A model generated the notes under the pieces. It was not told the origin of the DNA, did not search any database, and saw nothing but the letters and a program-made list of their open reading frames with translations. The translations under genes and the position numbers were made by a program. This document shows, in pieces, positions 1-5,071 of a stretch of 5,071 bases of DNA (the first letter of the stretch is position 1; every line of letters begins with the position of its first letter). Origin of the DNA: Betaproteobacteria bacterium UBA2293 (GTDB lineage: Bacteria > Pseudomonadota > Gammaproteobacteria > Burkholderiales > Rhodocyclaceae); assembly GCA_002345845.1 (NCBI GenBank), contig DDWF01000066.1, positions 197 through 5,267 on the forward strand, in the 5' to 3' direction.

Positions 1-574
1 GCGTCGGTGGGGTGGTCAGGCTGAGTTCCGGGGCGTCATTGACGTCCACCGGCGGCGGCAGATCGATCGTCGGCGGGACGATAACCTCGGCGATCAATTG
101 ATCATCAGTGGCGGCCAGTGATGCATTTTGCGCAGCAGCTGCATATTGATAGGACTGAGCACCGATGCCTTCGACAATCCGTGCGAATTCGACAAATGTA
201 TGCCCTTCGCCCCCCGGAGCGGCATTGCCTGCAGCCGGATCTTCCAACAGTGCGTCAAGATTATCGCCGCGGGCCAGTGCCTCGGAAATGTCGCTGAAGG
301 CCTTGGGCAGGTTGGCGACTGCACTGTCGGTAGCATCCGGCTTGAATTCCGCGGCGACCTCGGCATCGATGCGCACCACATCGCCCGGCACCACGGTTAG
401 CAGCCGCCCGTCGGCCAGTTGCAGCACAACTTGCGCACCGTCCGCCGTGACCACCGACTCACCCTCACGAATCTCGTCGCCTACTTTCAGGCGCCGCAAC
501 TGACCTTCGGCATTGCGAGCATAGGCTTCCCCGGTCAGGGACGAGACTTTGGCGATAACTTGGGCTTGGGCCAT
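1..574 (-). CDS. Large RTX/LapA-type surface adhesin, N-terminal part (retention module); 3' end cut by window edge
   Basis: The frame stays open from an ATG at 574 to the left edge, giving 191 codons with no stop, so this is only the N-terminus of a longer protein. Residues about 3-75 (beginning MAQAQVIAKVSSLTGEA) are rich in short beta strands and read like the retention module of LapA-type biofilm adhesins. A helical stretch follows (about 85-111), then PAAG at 113-116, which matches the di-alanine (T/P)AAG site cut by the periplasmic protease LapG. A Gly-rich linker and an Ala/Gln-rich segment (135-160) lead to VNDAP at 178-182, the usual opening of tandem Ig-like, cadherin-like or VCBS repeats. 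In the LapA family this end plugs the outer-membrane pore and anchors the adhesin at the cell surface, while the repeats and C-terminal secretion signal lie further on. A GGAG ribosome site sits 7 bases before the ATG. The upstream secretion genes on the same strand support the call. The repeat type, full length and ligand cannot be seen. Confidence 0.88.
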   Translation of the reverse strand, partial: MAQAQVIAKVSSLTGEAYARNAEGQLRRLKVGDEIREGESVVTADGAQVVLQLADGRLLTVVPGDVVRIDAEVAAEFKPDATDSAVANLPKAFSDISEALARGDNLDALLEDPAAGNAAPGGEGHTFVEFARIVEGIGAQSYQYAAAAQNASLAATDDQLIAEVIVPPTIDLPPPVDVNDAPELSLTTPPT

Positions 575-581
575 GGCAGTG

Positions 582-585
582 CTCC
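582..585 (-). promoter_or_regulatory. Ribosome binding site of the adhesin gene
   Basis: GGAG on the minus strand lies 7 bases before the ATG at 574. It fixes the start of an open-ended frame and agrees with the expected retention-module N-terminus. Confidence 0.7.
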
Positions 586-628
586 AGAGATTTTGTGCGA
601 TGTTGGCAGTGTAGGAAGCAGCATGTCC

Positions 629-644
629 TTGCACCATTGCACCA
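629..644 (-). repeat. Perfect tandem 8-bp repeat in the gap before the adhesin
   Basis: Read on the minus strand, TGGTGCAA occurs twice in direct succession. It lies in the 112-base gap between the regulator and the adhesin, about 55-70 bases before the adhesin start. Directly repeated octamers can be half-sites for a DNA-binding protein, and one candidate would be the regulator encoded just upstream. That function is inference, and a chance repeat of this size is possible. Confidence 0.45.
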
Positions 645-660
645 AAGTACAGTTCTGGCA

Positions 661-686
661 GCCAGCGTGAAGAAAGTCACGCTCGC
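661..686 (-). other. Intergenic hairpin just after the regulator stop codon
   Basis: A perfect 7-bp inverted repeat, AGCGTGA / TCACGCT (677-683 with 664-670), encloses a 6-base loop. Two more base pairs are possible beyond one mismatch. The hairpin begins within a few bases of the regulator's stop at 687. There is no run of U after it on the minus strand, so it is not a standard intrinsic terminator. It may protect or process the upstream mRNA, or partly reduce read-through into the adhesin gene. Confidence 0.5.
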
Positions 687-1298
687 TCAGAGCGACAGGC
701 CATTGATCCTCAGCGAAAGCTGCAGGCGATCGCGCAGACCGAGCTTCTCGAAAATGGAGGTCAGGTGCGCCTTGACGGTACGCTCGGATATTGACAACTG
801 GCTGGCGATTTCCTTGTTGCTGGAAGCGCCGGCGACGAGCCGGGCAACCTGGGCTTCGCGCTCGCTGAGCAGCGCCGACCAGTCGTCATTTTTCGCCGCT
901 GCCGGTCGCTGTTCGAGGATTCGTCCGCTGCTACCCATGACCCGACGCAGCAGGTTCTGGCCGATCCACAAGCCGCCATTGGCAACGACCAGTGCCACCT
1001 GCCGCAGGACTTCGGGCGCCGCATAACTGTTGCAGCAGCCGGCAGCGCCGGCATCGAGCGCCTGGAGTACGGTTTCCTCGTCCGGTTCGTCACATAGCAG
1101 GACGAAATATTGATTGGCAGCCGGTCCGGCCGGTGGCAATACTTCGTCGACAGCCTCACCGGAACGCAGACGAAACCAGAGAATACCGGTCCCGACCGCC
1201 ATTGCCGCCTGACCACGGGCGAGCATGCGCGCCGCCGGCATGGCTTCGCGCCAGGTCGGCAGGGCAATGGCCTGACGATCGATGAACCAGTGCTCCAT
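687..1298 (-). CDS. LuxR/NarL-type transcriptional regulator with degenerate receiver domain
   Basis: This 203-residue protein has the layout of a NarL/FixJ response regulator. A receiver-like region (about 1-120) is followed by a linker and a LuxR-type helix-turn-helix at 144-196, with LSERE at its start, NKEIASQL at 161-168 and the recognition helix SERTVKAHL after it. The receiver looks unable to take phosphate. No Asp occurs between D7 and D51, the expected phospho-acceptor strand reads ILWFRL (39-44), and the conserved Lys after the GAxG turn (84-87) is replaced, the local sequence being CCNSY. It probably works without a partner kinase, through another signal or constitutively. The ATG at 1298 overlaps the stop of the adaptor gene by one base (TGATG), with GGAG 5 bases upstream. 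An in-frame TTG at 1301 would add one residue but leaves only 2 bases after GGAG. Position in the cassette suggests it regulates adhesin or transporter expression, but its target is unknown. Confidence 0.88.
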   Translation of the reverse strand: MEHWFIDRQAIALPTWREAMPAARMLARGQAAMAVGTGILWFRLRSGEAVDEVLPPAGPAANQYFVLLCDEPDEETVLQALDAGAAGCCNSYAAPEVLRQVALVVANGGLWIGQNLLRRVMGSSGRILEQRPAAAKNDDWSALLSEREAQVARLVAGASSNKEIASQLSISERTVKAHLTSIFEKLGLRDRLQLSLRINGLSL

Positions 1299-2713
1299 CA
1301 ACGCTCCGACATGGCCACGCTCTTGGCGCGCAACACCGGCTTCAGCAGGTAGGCGAGAACGCTCTTCTTGCCGGTCAGGATATCCACCTCGGCGATCATG
1401 CCGGGAATGATCGGCAGGTTGGCATCGCCGAAGCCCGGCCGGTTGGTGCGCACGCGGACCGTGTAGAAGGCGTTGCCCTTGTCGTCGGTCACGGTGTCGG
1501 CACCGATGTGTTCCAGCGTGCCTTCGAGACCGCCGTAGATCGAAAAATCGTAGGCGGTGAACTTGACCATGGCCGGCTGGCCGGGACGCAGGAAGGCGAT
1601 GTCACGCGGCTGCACGCGCGCTTCGAGGAGCAGCGCATCCTCGAGCGGGACGATCTCGATCATGTCCTTGCCCGGCTGGACGACACCACCAACCGTGTTG
1701 ACCAGCAGGCGCTTGACCGTGCCCTTGACCGGCGAGCGGATCGACGATTGCTTGACCCGGTCGGACAGGGCAACGCTGCCCTCGGTCAGGCTGTTGAGCT
1801 TGCTCGCCGCCTCCGACAGTTCACGGCCGGCCTCGTTGCGAAAGCTCAGTTCGACTTCCTCGATCTTGCGCTGGGCTTCGCTGATCGAGGCCTGAACGCG
1901 AGTGATCTGCGCCGAAGCCATGTCACGTTCGCCACGATAGCGCGAGACGTCGCGCTCCAGACGCAGAAGTTCAACCTCGGAGATGGCGCCCGAATTGATC
2001 AGCGGCCGCGTCACTGTCAGTTCCCGTGAGGTCAGCTCGAAACCCTGGGAAGCCTGGGCTCGGCGTGCCTGCGCCTCGTTCAACTCCTGCTGGCGCTGGG
2101 CCAGTTGCTGGCGGGCAATCGACACGGCAGCGTTCATCTCGTCGCGCTTGGCAGCGTAAAGCAGACGCTCCTGCTCAACGATATCCGGCGCCTCCTTGAG
2201 CACTTCCGGCGGTGGCACGAAATCCTTGCCGTCGGACAGCGCCCGCAACCGCGCAACACGCGCCATCAGGGCCAGTGCCTGCGACTGGTTTTCCTTGACC
2301 GAGGAGGCGAAGCGCGTTTCATCGATTTTGATCAGCAACTGGTCGGGCTGCACGACCTCCCCCTCGCGGACCAGGATCTCGGCTACCAGGCCGCCATCGA
2401 TGCTCTGCAGCACCTGCAACTGACGCGACGGAATGACTTTGCCCTCGCCGCGTGTCACCTCGTCCAGTTGCGCGACGGCCGCCCAGAGGATGAAAACCGC
2501 GAAGACGATGCCGATCGAGCGCAGCAACACGCGCGCCCGCAGCGGCTCCTGGCGCAGCATGGCGAGATCGGCATCGGTGGCGAAATCGACGACTTCGATC
2601 TCCTCCTTGCTTGGCAAGCGACCGAGCACCTTCTCGACATGTGGCGCGCCGGCCCGGGCGACCTTTTCCAGCCAGGTATGGACGGCGGTGAACATCGGCA
2701 GCAGGCGCTTCAC
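1298..2713 (-). CDS. lapC: Type I secretion periplasmic adaptor, HlyD/LapC family
   Basis: This 471-residue membrane fusion protein should link the inner-membrane ABC transporter to a TolC-like outer-membrane channel. A cytoplasmic N-terminus (1-60) is followed by one membrane segment at about 61-82 ([19 protein letters not shown]). Next comes a first lipoyl half-motif (about 98-132, with [17 protein letters not shown]) and a long Glu/Gln/Arg-rich helical hairpin (about 175-320). The second lipoyl half is at 325-350 ([12 protein letters not shown]), followed by a beta-barrel domain and the HlyD-signature-like end (about 436-460, with [15 protein letters not shown]). Length is normal for the family. 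The start is a GTG at 2713 overlapping the stop of the ABC gene (GTGA), behind a good GGGAGGG ribosome site. The next ATG, 6 codons on, has none. Pairing with an LssB-type ABC protein and a retention-module adhesin points to the LapC branch. The symbol is given by family resemblance, not proven orthology. Confidence 0.93.
   Translation of the reverse strand: MKRLLPMFTAVHTWLEKVARAGAPHVEKVLGRLPSKEEIEVVDFATDADLAMLRQEPLRARVLLRSIGIVFAVFILWAAVAQLDEVTRGEGKVIPSRQLQVLQSIDGGLVAEILVREGEVVQPDQLLIKIDETRFASSVKENQSQALALMARVARLRALSDGKDFVPPPEVLKEAPDIVEQERLLYAAKRDEMNAAVSIARQQLAQRQQELNEAQARRAQASQGFELTSRELTVTRPLINSGAISEVELLRLERDVSRYRGERDMASAQITRVQASISEAQRKIEEVELSFRNEAGRELSEAASKLNSLTEGSVALSDRVKQSSIRSPVKGTVKRLLVNTVGGVVQPGKDMIEIVPLEDALLLEARVQPRDIAFLRPGQPAMVKFTAYDFSIYGGLEGTLEHIGADTVTDDKGNAFYTVRVRTNRPGFGDANLPIIPGMIAEVDILTGKKSVLAYLLKPVLRAKSVAMSER
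1304..1307 (-). promoter_or_regulatory. Ribosome binding site that selects the ATG start of the regulator
   Basis: GGAG on the minus strand lies inside the last codons of the adaptor gene, 5 bases before the ATG at 1298 and only 2 before the alternative TTG at 1301. The spacing favours the ATG. It also implies translational coupling with the gene before it. Confidence 0.6.
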
Positions 2714-4875
2714 GAGGCCCTCCCGATGCGCCCGCTCTGCAGCGCCTGGATGACCTGGTCGCGCGGCCCGTCGGCGACGATCCGGCCATCATCGACGACG
2801 ATGACGCGGGTAGCCAGGTCAAGCAGGCTGTTGCGATGGGTGACGATGACCACCGTCTTGTGCGCCGCCAATTCTTTGAGGCGCTGCTTGAACTGCTGCT
2901 CCGAGGAAAAATCCATGGCGCTGGTCGGCTCATCGAGCAGCAGGATCGGCGGATCAAGCAGCAGTGCCCGGGCGATGGCGATGCCCTGGCGCTGGCCGCC
3001 GGAAACGGAGTCGCCGCGCTCGCCGATCATCATGTCGAAGCCGTCCGGATGCCGATTGACGAAGTCAGCCAGTCCGGCCGCCTCGGCTGCCGCAACGATG
3101 GTCGCATCGTCGGCATAGGGGGCGCCGATGGCTATGTTCTCGCGCAACGTGCCGTAAAACAGCGTTACATCCTGGGCGACGTAGCCGATATTGCGGCGCA
3201 GGTCGGCCGGATCGAGCTGGCGCAGATCGACGCCGTCGACCAGCACGGCACCACTGGTTGGCTGATACAGGCCGAGCAGCAATTTCTGCAAAGTCGTCTT
3301 GCCAGAACCGATGCGGCCGATGACGACCACCTTCTCACCCTCGGCAATCCGGCAGTTGAAGCCCTTCAGGGCACTGACCGAACTGTTCGGATAGCTGAAA
3401 TCGACATCGCGGAACTCAATATTGCCCTTCAGTTCGGGGCGATGTACGAAGGCGCCATCGTCCGGCCGCTCGACCGGCCTGGCCATGACCTCGTCGAGCG
3501 AGGTCAGCGCCACCTTGGCATTGTGGTACTGCATCAGCAGGCCGACCATCTGGCCGAGCGGCGCCACCGCCCTGCTGGTCAGCATGGTGCAGGCGATCAG
3601 GCCGCCCATGCTGAGCAACCCCTCGCCGATCAGGTAGACGCCGGCAACGATGACAACAACGCTGACCAGTTGCTGGACTTCCATCGCCCCATTGGTCGCT
3701 GCCGCCGACAGGAAGCGCATCTGGTTATTGACGCGCGAAACGAAGGCCACCGACTTTTCCCATTTCGACTGCATGACGCCTTCCGCGCCCTGCGTCTTGA
3801 TCGTTTCCAGGGCGGTCAGGCTCTCGATCAGCGTCGCATTGCGCAGGGCGCCGGCGCGGTAGGTGGTTTCCGACAGTGCGTGCATCTTGTGCTGCAGGAT
3901 GTAGGCATAGATGACGACGACGATGATCGCCAGCAGCACCGGAATGATCAGCGGCCAGGCAATGAGGGCGATGACCAGCACGAAGAGCAGGGCAAACGGC
4001 AGGTCAATCAGCGCCGTCACCGAGGCCGAAGTGATGAAGTCGCGCACCGTCTCGAAGGAACGCAGGTTGGAGGCAAAGGCGCCGACAGCCTCTGGCCGAG
4101 CCGCCATGCGGACGCCGAGCACGCGCTCCATGATCGAGGCGGAAAGCTGCAGGTCGACGCGGGCACTGGCCAGATCGATGAAATAACCGCGCAACATGCG
4201 CAGCATCATGTCGACACCAATAACCAGCAGCACCCCCAGAGCCAGCACCCACAGGGTTTCCATGGCCCGGTTGGGGACCACCCGGTCATAGACGTTCATG
4301 ACGAACAGCGGCATGGCCAGGGCCATCACATTGATCAGCAGCGCCGCCGCCAGAACATCACGATAGACCGGTAACTGTTCGGCCAGCGCCCCCCAGAACC
4401 AGTGACGCAACTTGACCTGGCCAACCTGCGGCGTACGCCGGTCGAAACGGAAATGCGGGCGAGCGAAGATGGCCACCCCGGCGTAGCGGGCCTGCAGCTC
4501 GACACGACTGAGCTGCACCGACCCCTGGCCGGTTTCCGGGAAGAGCAGGCGGGCGTTTTCGCCGCTTTCGTCCCAACCGAGCAGGACGCAGGCCTCCTCA
4601 TTCTTGAGCAGCAGGACGGCCGGTAGCAGAACCTCGTCGATACGCTCCAGCGCCCGCCGCACCAACTTGGCGGAAAGCCCCGAGCGACTGGCGGCGCGGG
4701 CGAACAAGGAGGGCGTCAGCACGCCGTTTTCCAGCGGCAAGCCAGCGACCAGAGCCGCCCGGGTGCTCGGCCGACCGTGAATGCGCGTCAGTTCGACCAG
4801 ACAGTCGAGCAGCGGATCGTGGTGAATGACATCCTCACGCAATCCGGAAACGCCGCTATCGACCGAGCCGCTCAT
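2710..4875 (-). CDS. lapB: Type I secretion ABC transporter (permease-ATPase), LapB/LssB family, with inactive C39-like domain
   Basis: This 721-residue inner-membrane exporter would use ATP to drive secretion of the adhesin. Residues about 18-140 form a C39-peptidase-like domain that lacks the catalytic residues. By alignment around LDCLVELTRIHG, the cysteine position is P21 (C25 matches a non-catalytic position), and the usual HFV is ACV at 95-97, so it should bind the substrate rather than cut it. Six membrane segments fall at about 172-193, 205-228, 284-306, 308-327, 400-420 and 423-447. The ATPase domain has Walker A GRIGSGKTT (520-528), Q-loop Q568, signature SGGQRQ (625-630), Walker B ILLLDEP (644-650), D-loop SAMD (652-655) and H-loop H680, so it looks fully active. 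The ATG at 4875 follows GGGGAG with a short 3-base gap; no other Met occurs before residue 185. It is the first gene of the cassette. The RTX toxin exporter HlyB is a more distant alternative. Confidence 0.94.
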   Translation of the reverse strand: MSGSVDSGVSGLREDVIHHDPLLDCLVELTRIHGRPSTRAALVAGLPLENGVLTPSLFARAASRSGLSAKLVRRALERIDEVLLPAVLLLKNEEACVLLGWDESGENARLLFPETGQGSVQLSRVELQARYAGVAIFARPHFRFDRRTPQVGQVKLRHWFWGALAEQLPVYRDVLAAALLINVMALAMPLFVMNVYDRVVPNRAMETLWVLALGVLLVIGVDMMLRMLRGYFIDLASARVDLQLSASIMERVLGVRMAARPEAVGAFASNLRSFETVRDFITSASVTALIDLPFALLFVLVIALIAWPLIIPVLLAIIVVVIYAYILQHKMHALSETTYRAGALRNATLIESLTALETIKTQGAEGVMQSKWEKSVAFVSRVNNQMRFLSAAATNGAMEVQQLVSVVVIVAGVYLIGEGLLSMGGLIACTMLTSRAVAPLGQMVGLLMQYHNAKVALTSLDEVMARPVERPDDGAFVHRPELKGNIEFRDVDFSYPNSSVSALKGFNCRIAEGEKVVVIGRIGSGKTTLQKLLLGLYQPTSGAVLVDGVDLRQLDPADLRRNIGYVAQDVTLFYGTLRENIAIGAPYADDATIVAAAEAAGLADFVNRHPDGFDMMIGERGDSVSGGQRQGIAIARALLLDPPILLLDEPTSAMDFSSEQQFKQRLKELAAHKTVVIVTHRNSLLDLATRVIVVDDGRIVADGPRDQVIQALQSGRIGRAS
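2718..2724 (-). promoter_or_regulatory. Ribosome binding site supporting the GTG start of the adaptor gene
   Basis: GGGAGGG on the minus strand ends 4 bases before the GTG at 2713 (6 if counted from the GGAG core). The site lies within the last codons of the ABC gene. No comparable site precedes the ATG at 2695, so the GTG is the better start and the two genes are probably translationally coupled. Confidence 0.65.
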
Positions 4876-4905
4876 AATCTCCCCATACCCCGCAAAGTTC
4901 CAGGG

Positions 4906-4936
4906 ATTCTAACGTGGCTCGCTGAAAGCAGTTCAA
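4906..4936 (-). promoter_or_regulatory. Possible sigma-70 promoter for the secretion-adhesin cassette
   Basis: On the minus strand a -35-like TTGAAC (4936-4931) and a -10-like TAGAAT (4911-4906, five of six matches to TATAAT) are separated by 19 bases, which is longer than the optimum of 17. It lies between the terminator of the upstream gene and the ABC start, where a cassette promoter is expected. Transcription would begin near 4899, giving a leader of about 24 bases. The wide spacing keeps confidence low; an activator may be needed. Confidence 0.35.
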
Positions 4937-4944
4937 GAAAATGC

Positions 4945-4971
4945 AAAAAAGGCGGCCGTGGCCGCCTTTTT
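4945..4971 (-). terminator. Intrinsic terminator after the hppA-like gene
   Basis: GGCGGC (4951-4956) and GCCGCC (4961-4966) form a perfect GC stem with a 4-base loop. It is flanked by six A on the left and five T on the right, so it reads as a terminator on both strands. On the minus strand the hairpin starts about 22 bases after the stop at 4989 and ends in a U run. It separates the upstream gene from the secretion cassette. Confidence 0.9.
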
Positions 4972-4988
4972 GCTGATCCTGACAATTT

Positions 4989-5071
4989 TCAGACAATCAG
5001 CGGCACGATCAACAGCGCCACGAGATTGATGATCTTGATCAGCGGATTGACCGCCGGGCCGGCCGTATCCT
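4989..5071 (-). CDS. hppA: C-terminus of a membrane-bound proton-translocating pyrophosphatase (HppA-like); 5' end cut by window edge
   Basis: Only the last 26 complete codons are visible. They read DTAGPAVNPLIKIINLVALL, then IVPLIV, then a TGA at 4991-4989. The pattern DTAGPAxNPLIK followed by a hydrophobic last helix is what I recognise as the end of bacterial membrane pyrophosphatases, which couple pyrophosphate hydrolysis to H+ (or Na+) pumping across the inner membrane. The catalytic region is outside the window, so ion and potassium dependence cannot be judged. It is followed by its own terminator and is probably not functionally tied to the adhesin cassette. The short length is the main reason for doubt. 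Confidence 0.82.
   Translation of the reverse strand, partial: DTAGPAVNPLIKIINLVALLIVPLIV

Noticed and set aside
94..381. Minus-strand open frame of 95 codons within the adhesin region
   Set aside because: It is in a different frame from the retention-module reading, which is open across the whole 1-574 stretch and matches a known family. The 95-codon product is Pro/Arg/Ser-rich noise.
629..644. Possible sigma-54 promoter formed by the TGGTGCAA repeats
   Set aside because: The GG and GC elements are 9 rather than 10 bases apart, and the -12 part reads GTGC rather than TTGC, so the match is too weak.
661..686. Hairpin after the regulator as an intrinsic terminator
   Set aside because: No U run follows the stem on the minus strand, so termination is not supported. 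It is listed only as a hairpin of unknown role.
2105..3118. Plus-strand open frame of 337 codons opposite the adaptor and ABC genes
   Set aside because: It is antisense to two well-supported genes, spans their junction, and shows no domain or ribosome site of note.
2836..4374. Long plus-strand open frame of 512 codons opposite the ABC gene
   Set aside because: Its product is an odd mix rich in Asp, His, Gln and Arg with no recognisable domain. It lies wholly antisense to a gene with all ABC motifs intact. Long antisense frames are expected in high-GC DNA.
1..5071. CRISPR arrays, insertion sequences, tRNA or rRNA genes
   Set aside because: No regularly spaced repeats, transposase reading frames, terminal inverted repeats or RNA gene signatures were seen; coding genes fill nearly the whole window.

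Overview
The window carries one minus-strand gene cassette for making and exporting a giant cell-surface adhesin by a LapBC-type type I secretion system. The tail of a separate housekeeping gene lies at the right edge. High GC (roughly 60% or more by eye), GC-rich third positions, tight gene overlaps and the gene set suggest a beta- or gammaproteobacterium. The combination of LssB-family ABC transporter, HlyD adaptor, LuxR-type regulator, retention-module adhesin and an hppA neighbour makes me favour a Rhodocyclales-like betaproteobacterium. That placement is inference; nothing in the window fixes the taxon.

Layout in the direction of transcription (right to left). At 5071-4989 is the last 26 codons of a membrane protein that reads like the C-terminus of the proton-pumping pyrophosphatase HppA. 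It is followed by a strong intrinsic terminator at 4971-4945. A short intergenic stretch with a possible sigma-70 promoter leads into a 721-residue ABC transporter with a dead C39-like N-terminal domain (4875-2710). That gene overlaps by 4 bases the GTG-started HlyD-type adaptor (2713-1298). The adaptor's stop overlaps by 1 base the ATG of a LuxR-type regulator with a degenerate receiver domain (1298-687). After a 112-base gap holding a hairpin and a perfect 8-bp tandem repeat, the adhesin gene starts at 574 and runs off the left edge.

How the parts should work together: the ABC protein (inner membrane) and HlyD protein (periplasm) would form a secretion channel with a TolC-like outer-membrane protein not present here. 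They would export the adhesin from its C-terminal signal, which is outside the window. The adhesin N-terminus is a retention module with a di-alanine site (PAAG, residues 113-116) matching the LapG protease target. The adhesin is therefore probably held in the outer membrane until a LapG-type periplasmic protease, controlled by a c-di-GMP sensor of the LapD type, releases it. Neither lapD nor lapG is in the window. The regulator probably tunes expression of this cassette, though its target cannot be read from the sequence.

Most of this is a recognisable known system rather than a new one. The less ordinary points are the degenerate receiver of the embedded regulator and the structured gap before the adhesin. 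Every stretch longer than 300 bases is occupied by a gene.
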